From Methanobacterium bryantii (lineage in GTDB: Archaea > Methanobacteriota > Methanobacteria > Methanobacteriales > Methanobacteriaceae), in NCBI RefSeq assembly GCF_002287175.1, contig NZ_LMVM01000038.1, positions 147,348 to 211,347 on the forward strand: a stretch of DNA of 64,000 bases, read 5' to 3'. The notes below the pieces were generated by a model that did no database searches, was not told the origin of the DNA, and saw only the letters and a program-made list of their open reading frames with translations. The translations under genes were made by a program, and so were the position numbers. Below, piece by piece: positions 35,748-43,823 of this stretch. Position 1 is the stretch's first letter; each line of letters opens with the position of its first letter.

Positions 35748-36301
35748 TATTTACCACCCCATCCTATAGTTAGGGTTTTAAGACAAGCATTTGGTCCTAC
35801 ATGGTCTATATCAAGTTTTCCCTTGATACTCATAACTTCTTCCACAGCTCCAACCATGTATCCATACAAAAGATAACATAATGGTCCTTTTTGAGGTAAA
35901 CCTGTCCTTCTTAAAGTTTGTCTTACAACACAATCCATAAATAAAAGTTTTACAATTGTTTCGTGGCCCTTCTCAATAGTGTATCCTTCCTGATCTGATG
36001 GTTTCCACATTTCAAAATAAAATTCCATTCCAAGTATTTTACTCAATTCAGTCATGGCTTTTTCCAGGTCATCGGTTTTTTCAGTCATTTTACCGGCTTC
36101 ATGTCCCATTCTCTTCCCGGCCTGATAAACAATAGCATTTGCACCGCGCCCAGAAACCTGTTCTAATGCACTTGACATAGATCCTACAAATTTCATAAGA
36201 ACGTGAAGGGCTTCTTCATAGTCATTGATGTCTCCACCAGTTTCTGGAGGAATTAGTTCAGGTTTAAAATCGCCTCTTATTTCTTTATGTTCGATTTCCA
36301 T
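35747..36301 (-). CDS. V4R-like protein in the hydrogenase operon
   Basis: A 184-residue protein resembling the V4R (4-vinyl reductase/hydrocarbon-binding) domain. The N-terminal 35 residues are polar; the domain begins EEALHVLMKFVGSMSSALEQVSGRGANAIVYQAG and ends with PLCYLLYGYMVGAVEEVMSIKG and a HVGPNACLKTL block, where V4R proteins have conserved Cys. Cysteines at VVRQ- and PLC/NAC positions could bind a metal or cluster. It sits between the ferredoxin and small-subunit genes and overlaps the latter, so it is probably an assembly factor or an extra hydrogenase partner. AGGAG precedes ATG 36299-36301. Confidence 0.65.
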   Translation of the reverse strand: MEIEHKEIRGDFKPELIPPETGGDINDYEEALHVLMKFVGSMSSALEQVSGRGANAIVYQAGKRMGHEAGKMTEKTDDLEKAMTELSKILGMEFYFEMWKPSDQEGYTIEKGHETIVKLLFMDCVVRQTLRRTGLPQKGPLCYLLYGYMVGAVEEVMSIKGKLDIDHVGPNACLKTLTIGWGGK

Positions 36302-36313
36302 GTCCAAAACTCC

Positions 36314-36565
36314 TTATATTATTTTGCTTATAGTTGAATTTACCTTTCGGTCAATATAAAGTCTTTTAGCAACATGTATATCATCGTGTTCCAGTGCCTG
36401 GGAAGGACAAATCTCGTGACATGACAAACACGCCATACAATCCTTTTCATTCACTACAACAGTCTTACCATGCTCACTATCCAATTCATACACATCGCTG
36501 GGACAATCCTCAACGCAAGACCCACATCCCACACATGCATCCTCGTCTACTTTTATTTTTACCAT
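36314..36565 (-). CDS. 2[4Fe-4S] ferredoxin, first gene of the hydrogenase operon
   Basis: An 83-residue bacterial-type ferredoxin with two cluster motifs, CVGCGSCVEDCP and CMACLSCHEICP. It is the likely electron acceptor or donor of the hydrogenase encoded downstream, taking the place of the polyferredoxin MvhB or of MvhD in the usual operon. Start ATG 36563-36565 follows GGGGATT. A second gene 779 bp upstream encodes a near-identical protein, and a run of more than 100 bp around codons 25-60 is the same in both at DNA level. Confidence 0.93.
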   Translation of the reverse strand: MVKIKVDEDACVGCGSCVEDCPSDVYELDSEHGKTVVVNEKDCMACLSCHEICPSQALEHDDIHVAKRLYIDRKVNSTISKII

Positions 36566-36699
36566 AGCAATCCCCTCATTTTTCCTTTTAAAGCAATTTA
36601 GAAAGATGTTTAACCCAATTAAATCTTTCCTACACAATTTTTTTGAATTAAAAAAAATTAATTCAATCTCTAATATTACCTTGTAGGGATATTTTTCTA

Positions 36700-36790
36700 T
36701 ATAAAACGTCTTTACTATTAAGGATTTATATTACATGTTTGTAACACTCTGTAAATTATAATAACAAATTATTACCTAATAATAAAAAGG
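36700..36790 (-). promoter_or_regulatory. Upstream region shared with the second ferredoxin gene, copy 1
   Basis: About 145-215 bases before the ferredoxin ATG, this stretch holds CTTTACTATTAA (36710-36721), a GTTTGTAACA element, and TAATAA...TTATTA inverted pairs near 36759-36775. The same order appears upstream of the second ferredoxin at 37467-37560. This is either a shared control region or duplicated flank. Confidence 0.45.
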
Positions 36791-36840
36791 AGAGTCAAAA
36801 TTATAAAAAAATAGTAAATTTAATTATTATATCAAATTAT

Positions 36841-37098
36841 CCTGGTTTTAAGACCCTTATCCAGTCTGTATGGTTTGTGTTTCGCTTTGATATCTATAAG
36901 TTTCCCAACCATGTCAACTACTTTTATTCAATAAATAGCTTAAAAACTTTTTTCAGGTCAAATAATTATTTTAGCCGTATTTTAAAAAAACGGCCGATAA
37001 TAAGAGCCTTGTTACCATTACATACTTATTTAGAATATATTTTTAGTGTACTTGTTTATGCATTTATTCCACTAGATATTATTTTTAAGGCCCTATAA
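36841..37098 (+). pseudogene. Possible C-terminal relic of a SAM-dependent methyltransferase
   Basis: An open frame of about 85 codons with no ribosome site reads FKTLIQSVWFVFRFDIYK, then FPNHVNYFYSINSLKTFF and, after a basic stretch, a hydrophobic tail. The N-H-V-N-Y-F-x-S-x-x-S-L-K pattern is like the last third of class I methyltransferases (H-x-x-x-F-S-x-x-S-L), but the SAM-binding part is absent. It lies between two duplicated ferredoxin genes, where duplication could have carried or cut it. Chance coding is possible. Confidence 0.3.
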
Positions 37099-37344
37099 TA
37101 TTTTATTTATAACCTGGTTTACTTTTCGATCGATATAAAGCCTTTTGGCTACAGGTATGTCGTTGTGTTCCAGTGCCTGGGAAGGACAAATCTCGTGACA
37201 TGACAAACACGCCATACAATCCTTTTCATTCACTACAACAGTCTTACCATGCTCACTATCCAATTCATACACATCGTTTGGGCAGTCCTCAACGCAAGAT
37301 CCACATCCAACGCATGCGCCCTCGTCTACTTTTATTTTTACCAT
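37093..37344 (-). CDS. 2[4Fe-4S] ferredoxin, duplicate copy
   Basis: An 83-residue ferredoxin with motifs CVGCGSCVEDCP and CMACLSCHEICP, differing from the hydrogenase-operon copy at about ten residues, mostly in the C-terminal tail (NQVINKIL against NSTISKII). The central DNA is identical over more than 100 bp, pointing to a recent duplication or gene conversion. It stands alone with its own upstream region that mirrors that of the operon copy. It may carry electrons for the same hydrogenase. Confidence 0.92.
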   Translation of the reverse strand: MVKIKVDEGACVGCGSCVEDCPNDVYELDSEHGKTVVVNEKDCMACLSCHEICPSQALEHNDIPVAKRLYIDRKVNQVINKIL

Positions 37345-37466
37345 AGTATCAGTCCAGTTTTTTTCTTTAGAGTCTCTGGAAATTGATGTACTTTAATTTT
37401 CCATTATTTTATCCAGAATACGAAAAAATAATTCCATAGTTTTTAAACATTCAGGAAAACTTAACA

Positions 37467-37560
37467 TATAGAATTTCTTTACTATTAAATATTTCCATTA
37501 AGTGTTTGCAGTCACAATAACTTACAATAAGAAGTTATTACTAAATAATAACTCAGCACC
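37467..37560 (-). promoter_or_regulatory. Upstream region shared with the first ferredoxin gene, copy 2
   Basis: Holds CTTTACTATTAA (37477-37488), GTTTGCAGTCA and AATAAC...GTTATT inverted pairs near 37515-37540, in the same order as the copy at 36700-36790, about 133-205 bases before the ATG at 37344. The rest of 37345-37661 is plain AT-rich sequence. Confidence 0.45.
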
Positions 37561-37661
37561 TAAATTTTACCAAAAAGAGTCAATTAACTAGATTATCACC
37601 ATCAATTATAAAATAATTCCAGATGTTGTGACTTCCAAAATAAAGAAAATAAATTCTAAAA

Positions 37662-38282
37662 CTAAGTTAAAGAAGTTGTAGAAACCAGTTTACAATGGAC
37701 TATGTAAGCTGCCAGCTTCCGTCCTGGAGGGTAACATGTTATAAGTAACAACCGTGGCTCTCCACTTTGAGCAAATGAAATTGGATTTTCTTTATAATCC
37801 CACCGGATGTCATCACCATTTGATGTGACTTTATAAATATATTTTTTAGATACAGTATAATCTTTTATTATAACCTGATCTCCAACCTTTAAACTACCAA
37901 GTTGGCGGAATAATCCAGAATAATGTGTCCTATGACTTAATAAACCACATTCTCCATTTTGACCAGGTTCGACACTTTCAGGATAATGATAAACAGTATT
38001 ATATCCATTTACAGTCTCAGAATTTATCTTGGCGTTAACTCCTATTCTTGGAATTACAATCCGGTATACATCAGATGTACTTCCAGATACAGAATTAGTA
38101 GTTGAAGGGCTTAATACATCAACAGGAGCACTTCCATTTCCACGAAGGTATAAATTAGTTTGATATGCATTTAATTCCTTGGATTTCTCGTAACCAACGA
38201 TTATTACAGCTGAAGACACAATTACGCACACTAAAACAATTACAACAGCTAAAATTTTATATTTAGACATTGTTAAATCCAT
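37662..38282 (-). CDS. Sortase family protein
   Basis: A membrane-anchored transpeptidase of 206 residues. A single hydrophobic helix (about 10-29) is followed by a Ser/Thr linker and the sortase domain from residue 71 (VYRIVIPRIGVNAKI). The catalytic set is visible: His 117 in LLSHRTH, Cys 183 in LLLITCYPPG and Arg 188. In pseudomurein-walled methanogens sortases are thought to attach surface proteins; no substrate with a sorting signal is seen in the window. It is a single gene. Confidence 0.88.
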   Translation of the reverse strand: MDLTMSKYKILAVVIVLVCVIVSSAVIIVGYEKSKELNAYQTNLYLRGNGSAPVDVLSPSTTNSVSGSTSDVYRIVIPRIGVNAKINSETVNGYNTVYHYPESVEPGQNGECGLLSHRTHYSGLFRQLGSLKVGDQVIIKDYTVSKKYIYKVTSNGDDIRWDYKENPISFAQSGEPRLLLITCYPPGRKLAAYIVHCKLVSTTSLT

Positions 38283-38457
38283 CTGATCATCTTCCGTATA
38301 ATATACCGCTAGTTAAAAAAATTTAATTAGATATATTGTTAATTCATCTATTTAAACGTGTTAAATATCATTTAAAATGAGAACATATCCAAAAATATTT
38401 AAATGGGCCTCTGTGTGTTTTAGAAAGTGTATATTATTTAATAATTGCATCCCTCAG

Positions 38458-39222
38458 TTATTCATATTTTGTGTTTTCATCCCTTAAAAGCTTCTTAGCT
38501 GCTTTTCCAAGAGCAGAGCGATGTTCTGTAACTCTCCATGGATCATTTACCCACACACATAGCGTTAATCTGACCCCCACATCTATAAGTTCTCTAACTA
38601 TAACTTTTGGTTTAGGTTTTTTCAGGACCCAATCACATCCAGTAGCCATATCTTCAAGGGATTTTGAAATTTCTTCAAGATTCATAGTATAAGGTATAAC
38701 TATATCCAGATCTACCCTTCTTGTATCTGATGCTGTATGGTTTATGAATGGATTGGTTGAAAATAGTGCATTTGGAATCGTTATAATCTTTTTATCATAT
38801 GTAATTATAGTAGTGAGCCTAAAACCCATTTTAACTACTTTTCCTTTCTGATTAGATACTTCAATAATATCTCCTACTCTAAAACTTTTATCTAAAAATA
38901 TGAACATTCCTGCAATAAAATTAGAAAGCGTGTCACGTGCTGCAAAACCAACAACAATGCTCACTACCCCTAAACTTACAGCAATGGCAGTTAAATTGAT
39001 TCCAAATAATCCGAGGATTACAGCTGCAGCAATTAGATAAATTGTATACTTAATAATTTCATTTAAAACTTGAACCATAGTTACATCAAGATCCCATTTA
39101 ATTTGAGAGTTTTTAAGAAAACGGGACGTCAATCTTACTATTAAAAATGCTGCAACTAAAGTAACTCCAATTGCAATAATAGAATCAAGTTGTAGATTTA
39201 AAAGCATTTCACTGATACCCAT
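38458..39222 (-). CDS. MscS-type mechanosensitive channel
   Basis: A 254-residue small-conductance channel that releases solutes on osmotic downshock. Three membrane helices (about 12-30, 52-75, 80-110) precede the beta domain. The pore-lining helix contains AVSLGVVSIVVGFAARDTLSNFIAG, followed by the MscS signature FRVGDIIEVSNQKGKVVKMGFRLTTI and IPNALFSTNPFINHT. The C-terminal alpha/beta vestibule domain is complete. It is a single gene between the sortase and rnz. Confidence 0.93.
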   Translation of the reverse strand: MGISEMLLNLQLDSIIAIGVTLVAAFLIVRLTSRFLKNSQIKWDLDVTMVQVLNEIIKYTIYLIAAAVILGLFGINLTAIAVSLGVVSIVVGFAARDTLSNFIAGMFIFLDKSFRVGDIIEVSNQKGKVVKMGFRLTTIITYDKKIITIPNALFSTNPFINHTASDTRRVDLDIVIPYTMNLEEISKSLEDMATGCDWVLKKPKPKVIVRELIDVGVRLTLCVWVNDPWRVTEHRSALGKAAKKLLRDENTKYE

Positions 39223-39339
39223 TTATTTCACGTTCCTCAATTTACCAGTTCTTAATTTCTGTCATGGACTTAAATATGTTTATTCTTTAAATTGTTACTG
39301 AATTATTTATTATTTAAAAATTAGATTATTAACTAACAG

Positions 39340-40239
39340 CTAGCGCTCCACTTCTATCTGCATAAAATCTTCTGCAACTGTTGAATTTTCAAATATTTCC
39401 CTTGCTTCAGTTTCAAGGATATCTGATTTTTTATATCTTGTACTTACATGAGTTAATATCAATCTTTTAACATTTGCTTTTTTTGCAATTTCTGCAGCTT
39501 GAACCGAAGTAGAATGGCCCATTTCACCAGCTTCATCTCCATACTTACCTTCAAAAGTAGATTCATGTACTAAAAGGTCTGCATCCTTTGCAAATTCCAG
39601 CATTTGATCTGAAGGGGTTGTATCCCCAGAATAAACAATTTTACGCCCTTTTCTCTCTTCTCCAAGTACCTGTTCGGGATGTATTATATTATCTCCTACT
39701 TTTACTGCAATACCCCTCTGAAGTTTCCCAAAATCAGGGCCAGGATTAATTCCAAGGGCTATCGCTTTTTCCTTTATAAACTTAGGTCTTCTTTTCTCAT
39801 ATATACTATATGCAAAGTTTAAAACCGTGTGGTTCATCTTAGAACAGCTTATTCTATAATTTTCTGCCTCAATTATAATTCCATCCTCAATTTCATGCAT
39901 ATAAATTTCGAAGGTGAGTGAAAAATATCCAAAATTTCTTATAATATTTACCATCTCAACAAGGCCCTTAGGACCAAATATATGCAGCGGATTTTTTCTT
40001 CCCCTAAAAGCCATTGATTGAATTATTCCTGGAAGTCCAAGAATGTGATCTCCATGAAAATGAGTTATAAATATATTGTTTATTTTCATAGGACTTATTT
40101 TAGCCTTTGACATCTGAAGCTGTGTGCCTTCACCGCAATCAAATAAAAAAATCTCTCCAAATGCCTTTAATGCTATTGAAGAGTGATTCCTGTGACTGGT
40201 AGGGATTGCAGATGATGTTCCTAAAAATACAAGCTCCAT
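39340..40239 (-). CDS. rnz: Ribonuclease Z
   Basis: Zinc-dependent endonuclease cutting 3' trailers from tRNA precursors. The 299-residue length is that of the short form. It has the beta-lactamase-fold motif THFHGDHI (H60, H62, D64, H65), further ligands in KMNHTVLNFAYSI, VYSGDTTPSD and ILTHVSTRY, and the AxDT/His box near HESTFEGKYGDEAGEMGHSTS, with exosite residues between. GGTGA precedes ATG. It is divergent from nadC, 102 bp away. Confidence 0.95.
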   Translation of the reverse strand: MELVFLGTSSAIPTSHRNHSSIALKAFGEIFLFDCGEGTQLQMSKAKISPMKINNIFITHFHGDHILGLPGIIQSMAFRGRKNPLHIFGPKGLVEMVNIIRNFGYFSLTFEIYMHEIEDGIIIEAENYRISCSKMNHTVLNFAYSIYEKRRPKFIKEKAIALGINPGPDFGKLQRGIAVKVGDNIIHPEQVLGEERKGRKIVYSGDTTPSDQMLEFAKDADLLVHESTFEGKYGDEAGEMGHSTSVQAAEIAKKANVKRLILTHVSTRYKKSDILETEAREIFENSTVAEDFMQIEVER

Positions 40240-40341
40240 AATATTTCACCTTAGATATAACTTATAAAATTAACTATAATCGATTATTTCTGAGTTATTT
40301 ATTTATATCTTTTACTTTATATAGCTAAACAGGGATTTAAT

Positions 40342-41172
40342 ATGAGAGATATTCTAAAGCAAATGGTTTATGAGGATATAGGTTTTGAGGATATTACCTC
40401 CAATGCCTTGATTCCTAAAGACCTGGAAACAAAGGGAATAATAATAACTAAAGAAGATGGAATTATTTCAGGAATTGATGCTGTATCTGATTTATTTAAT
40501 GAATTTAAAATTAGATCATCCGTTAAAAAACATGACGGAAATAGTGTAAAAGTAAACGATATTATTATGGAAATTAAAGGAAATGCACGTACAGTTTTAA
40601 GTTTAGAACGTACTGCATTGAATTTCCTCATGAGAATGAGCGGCATTGCAACTTTAACGTTTAATACCCTTCAAAAAATAAGGGAAGTGAATGAAAATAT
40701 TATACTGGCAGGTACACGTAAAACAACACCAGGACTACAAATTTTTGAAAAAAATGCAGTTAAAGTAGGTGGTGGAGATACTCACAGGTTCAGATTAGAT
40801 GATTCTGTCCTCATTAAGGATAATCATATTGCCATTGTTGGCAGTATTGAAGATGCTGTAATTATGGCCAAAAAGAATGTGAGTTTCACCAAAAAAATTG
40901 AAATAGAAGTGGAAGACGAAAAAGGTGCCATAGAAGCTGCAGAAGCAGGGGCAGATATTATAATGCTGGATAATATGAACCCTCAAGAGATTGATAAAAT
41001 CATTTCAACACTCGAATCAATGAATTTAAGAAATGACATTTTAATGGAAGTTTCAGGTGGAATAAAGCCTGAAAATATTGTTGAATATGCAAAAACAAAT
41101 GCAGATATCATTTCGGCAGGATATATAACTCATTCTTCAAAGTCTCTGGATTTGAGTTTAGAGATACTTTAG
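40342..41172 (+). CDS. nadC: Nicotinate-nucleotide pyrophosphorylase (quinolinate phosphoribosyltransferase)
   Basis: Converts quinolinate and PRPP to nicotinate mononucleotide in NAD synthesis. The 276-residue protein has the type II phosphoribosyltransferase features: EDIGFEDITSNALIP at the N-terminus, RTALNFLMRMSGIAT, GTRKTTPGLQIFEKNAVKVGGG with the key Lys/Arg, HRFRLDDSVLIKDNH, and the barrel EVEDEKGAIEA...DIIMLDNM and EVSGGI. GGGAT precedes the ATG. nadA/nadB partners are not in the window. Confidence 0.95.
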   Translation: MRDILKQMVYEDIGFEDITSNALIPKDLETKGIIITKEDGIISGIDAVSDLFNEFKIRSSVKKHDGNSVKVNDIIMEIKGNARTVLSLERTALNFLMRMSGIATLTFNTLQKIREVNENIILAGTRKTTPGLQIFEKNAVKVGGGDTHRFRLDDSVLIKDNHIAIVGSIEDAVIMAKKNVSFTKKIEIEVEDEKGAIEAAEAGADIIMLDNMNPQEIDKIISTLESMNLRNDILMEVSGGIKPENIVEYAKTNADIISAGYITHSSKSLDLSLEIL

Positions 41173-41477
41173 GCATGTAATACATTGACCAAGCATCCAT
41201 ATACGGCGTTTCATAATATTCAAATCATAAGTATAATCGATATTTTCAGTTATCATAATTTGAACTAATGGTGCTTTAATTTTATGTAGAATTTTTACAA
41301 GTTAATATATAATTGCGACTGGAAATAATTTACATCATGTGTAAAATAATTAAAGAAGTGGCCCTTATTTATGCATAAATTTATATGCATTGATGCTTAA
41401 AATGAAACTAGATACAAAATAGTTATAGATGTAAAATTTAGTTTTACACAATTTTTAAATTTACAAGGAGGAATTCA
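41173..41477 (+). promoter_or_regulatory. Leader and promoter region of the histone-fold gene
   Basis: About 300 bp with two clear dyads: ATGCATA/TATGCAT around AATTTA (41371-41390), overlapping a TTTATAT TATA-like core, and TGTAAAA/TTTTACA around TTTAG (41430-41448), 30 bp before the ATG. AAGGAGGAATTCA gives a strong ribosome site. The first dyad could be an operator, the second a leader hairpin. Nothing else is recognised. Confidence 0.45.
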
Positions 41478-41891
41478 ATGTCAGATGAAGAAATTCAAAA
41501 AACTGAAGAAAACATAGAAGAAGGACAAGAAGAAGGACAAGAAGAAGAAGCTGAAGATTTACCATTTGCAAAAGCAGAAGTCGTAAGATTAATGAAACAG
41601 CATTTAGACAGCGACAAAATGATAAGAGAACGTGTCAAAGTTGAAATGAACAAGTTTTTAGGAGACGTCCTTGAAAAAGTCTGCAAACAGCTCAATGAAT
41701 ATCCTTACACAACAATAGAATACGAAATGCTGAAAGAATCAATATATCCTTACAAAAATGTAGAAAGAATTAATGAAGAAAAAGAAAGGATATTAAAACA
41801 TTTAGATGCTATTAAAGCAGACTGTGACGCTTTAAGTTTAGATGTCCGAAGGACATTAAAATTAAAAGACGTTGAAGACACAGTATACTAA
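41478..41891 (+). CDS. Histone-fold protein with acidic N-terminus and C-terminal coiled coil
   Basis: A 137-residue protein. Residues 1-27 are strongly acidic (Glu/Gln repeats). LPFAKAEVVRLMKQHL (27-42), ERVKVEMNKFLGDVLEKVCKQL (50-71) and the short YTTIEYEMLKESIYPY (76-91) match the order helix 1, long helix 2, loop and helix 3 of archaeal histones (compare LPxAxVxRLxK openings). A 40-residue helical, likely coiled-coil tail (NEEKERILKHLDAIKADCDAL) follows. It would bind DNA or bridge chromatin, but the acidic start is unlike HMf histones. A strong ribosome site suggests high expression. Six bases after its stop a hairpin array begins. Confidence 0.65.
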   Translation: MSDEEIQKTEENIEEGQEEGQEEEAEDLPFAKAEVVRLMKQHLDSDKMIRERVKVEMNKFLGDVLEKVCKQLNEYPYTTIEYEMLKESIYPYKNVERINEEKERILKHLDAIKADCDALSLDVRRTLKLKDVEDTVY

Positions 41892-41896
41892 TCTCT

Positions 41897-42015
41897 CGAA
41901 AACCGTAGGTTTTCGGCGCCTGCAAAATTAAAAATTTTGCAAGCTCTCAAAATTCATAGAATTTTGGAGCGACAAACACAAAGTGTTTGTCAGCTCTCAA
42001 AATTTATTTGAGAGC
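41897..42015. repeat. Hairpin array B (5 hairpins)
   Basis: Five adjacent hairpins, 5' arm / loop: CGAAAACC/GTA (41897-41915); TGCAAAATT/AAA (41921-41941); GCTC-T-CAAAATTC/ATA with one bulged T and a GAGC clamp (41943-41970); GACAAACAC/AAA (41971-41991); GCTCTCAAA/ATTTA (41993-42015). All arms apart from the marked bulge pair perfectly. The last is the version with both T and A of the clamp junction present. The array lies between convergent genes. Confidence 0.85.
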
Positions 42016-42106
42016 CGAAAAGAAGATGCTCATATCGAGTAAACTTCTAAAACACTTCTTTTTTCATTTAAACTATTAAATCATCCGAAAAATTAAAAAT
42101 TTATAT

Positions 42107-42973
42107 TCATTTAGGGCATAATTCTTTTCTTAATTCGGTTATATCACGAACGGTTTCAATAGAACCAACAAGATTTCCCTCACGATCATAGAGTGGAGAC
42201 GCTTTTACAGATACATAAGCCCCTTTTCCGCCAAAGAGATTACTTACAAATACTTCAGCAAATAAAGTTTTTCCTTCCCTTTTCACATAAGCGTATTTAT
42301 CTTCCATCTCTTTTTCACTTAAAAAAATCAGATCAACTAAAATAGGCCTTTTTTCGCCATAAAAAGGCATAGAATAAGCATATTCGCCCTTACCTAAAAT
42401 ATCCTCTTTGAGAGTACCAGTCATTTCTTCAATAGCTTTATTCCACGCAATTACCCTTTTATTTTCATCTATTACAAATGTAGCATCCGGCAAAAATTCA
42501 ATTATATCAAGAAGTTTCTGGCGTTCAATTTGCATTTCTTCCTCTGCCTTTCTCTGCTTTGTTATATCAATTGTTAAAGTTACATACACATCTTCTTTTG
42601 GCGAAAATGCCGAAACAGAGAAATATTTATCTAATGGAATGAAATGAACATCGTATTTCACGCCCCTTCCAGTGGATACTGCTTCATTAGCCTTTTTAAG
42701 ATCTGTAGATACTGCTTCATAACCATAAAGATCTTTAATGCTTTTTCCAATTAAACCCTTCTTTAAGGATTTTTTCTGCCGGTAAGCAGCGATATTAGCG
42801 TAAGTTATAACTAAATCCACTACTTTTCCAGATTCATCACGTAATACTGCGTATACAGTCACTCCTTCCTGCATATACTCAAAAAACTGATAATCTAGAC
42901 CTGGCAGCGGGCCATATTCTTCAGATTCAATTTTACCTTCCTCATTACTATTTAAGTTAGGTTTCCGTTTCAT
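42107..42973 (-). CDS. PAS-domain protein without output domain
   Basis: A 288-residue soluble sensor protein. It holds two PAS domains: about 30-145 (LDYQFFEYMQEGVTVYAVLRDESGK onward, ending YVTLTIDITKQRKAEEEM) and about 150-285 (LLDIIEFLPDATFVIDENKRVIAWNKAIEEMTG, with YVSVKASPLYDREGNLVGSIETVRDITEL). The usual kinase, GGDEF or DNA-binding output is absent, and the protein stops a few residues after the second PAS. It may act by binding a separate kinase, or be a remnant. GGGAGT precedes ATG. No response regulator is adjacent. Confidence 0.82.
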   Translation of the reverse strand: MKRKPNLNSNEEGKIESEEYGPLPGLDYQFFEYMQEGVTVYAVLRDESGKVVDLVITYANIAAYRQKKSLKKGLIGKSIKDLYGYEAVSTDLKKANEAVSTGRGVKYDVHFIPLDKYFSVSAFSPKEDVYVTLTIDITKQRKAEEEMQIERQKLLDIIEFLPDATFVIDENKRVIAWNKAIEEMTGTLKEDILGKGEYAYSMPFYGEKRPILVDLIFLSEKEMEDKYAYVKREGKTLFAEVFVSNLFGGKGAYVSVKASPLYDREGNLVGSIETVRDITELRKELCPK

Positions 42974-43172
42974 TTAGAATATACTCCCATTATGTACCTT
43001 TTAAGATAATTCTAACTTTTTTAAACTTCATAAACATTAAATACATATATTTCTTATGTTATTCCATGCATATAATACATACCATCTAATTAGACATACT
43101 GCAGATTCCAAATTAAAACAACTTTTTAAATTATTTAATTAATCTCGCAAAGCTATTTAAACAGCACCAGCA

Positions 43173-43739
43173 TTACTCGTTTTCAAATACTGTAAAACCT
43201 GTTTTCAGGTTCTTTATCTCTTCCAGAGTCAATTTTCTTTTGAGTGCATCTTCATGAATTATAATACTGTGGCCAAAAGGATCTTCAACTATCACTGTGA
43301 CAGTATCTTCCCCATTTTTAACTCGTTCAAGCTCTTTTAAGATATTAGAAGCATTTTCCTTAGATTGTTCATCTTCAACAAGATTCATAGCAGTAATAAC
43401 GGCATCATGAAATCTAGTTAGCACACCCTCCACATTTGAGACATAACCCTGTGATCTTGGACCGGGTTCTACTTTTAAGCCAAGTTCAGGTATGCTGATT
43501 GTAGCTGATTGAGATCTGATAACCCTCGCATTCAAATTGGATTTATCCACCTTTAATTCATATCTCACTGGTTCTTTTTGCTCAAGACACATTATATCCG
43601 AATGTTTGTATCCGCAATCATGGCATTTAGCTGTTGATTCCATTATTTCCCCAAAATAGGGGATATTTTCTGTTTTTGTTATGACTATCATTGAATTTTT
43701 ACATTCACAGACCGGACAATCAATTTTCATCTCATTCAA
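43173..43739 (-). CDS. ZPR1-type zinc finger protein
   Basis: An archaeal protein of the ZPR1 family, 189 residues from TTG 43737-43739 (ATG 43730 is the alternative; GGAGA lies 9 bases before the TTG). The zinc finger is CPVCECKNSM...AKCHDCGYKHSD (four Cys), followed by a single ZPR1 beta domain with GPRSQGYVSNVEGVLTRFHDAV and DPFGHSIIIHEDALKRK. Eukaryotic ZPR1 binds EF-1A and aids its folding; archaeal copies have one repeat and unknown function. It is 63 bp downstream of the 2PGK gene. Confidence 0.88.
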   Translation of the reverse strand: MNEMKIDCPVCECKNSMIVITKTENIPYFGEIMESTAKCHDCGYKHSDIMCLEQKEPVRYELKVDKSNLNARVIRSQSATISIPELGLKVEPGPRSQGYVSNVEGVLTRFHDAVITAMNLVEDEQSKENASNILKELERVKNGEDTVTVIVEDPFGHSIIIHEDALKRKLTLEEIKNLKTGFTVFENE

Positions 43740-43823
43740 AATTATTTCTCTCCTTATCACTTAATTAATAAAAAATAGTTAAAAATATCAAAAATAGTAT
43801 TAAACAATATTTAATTAAATATT

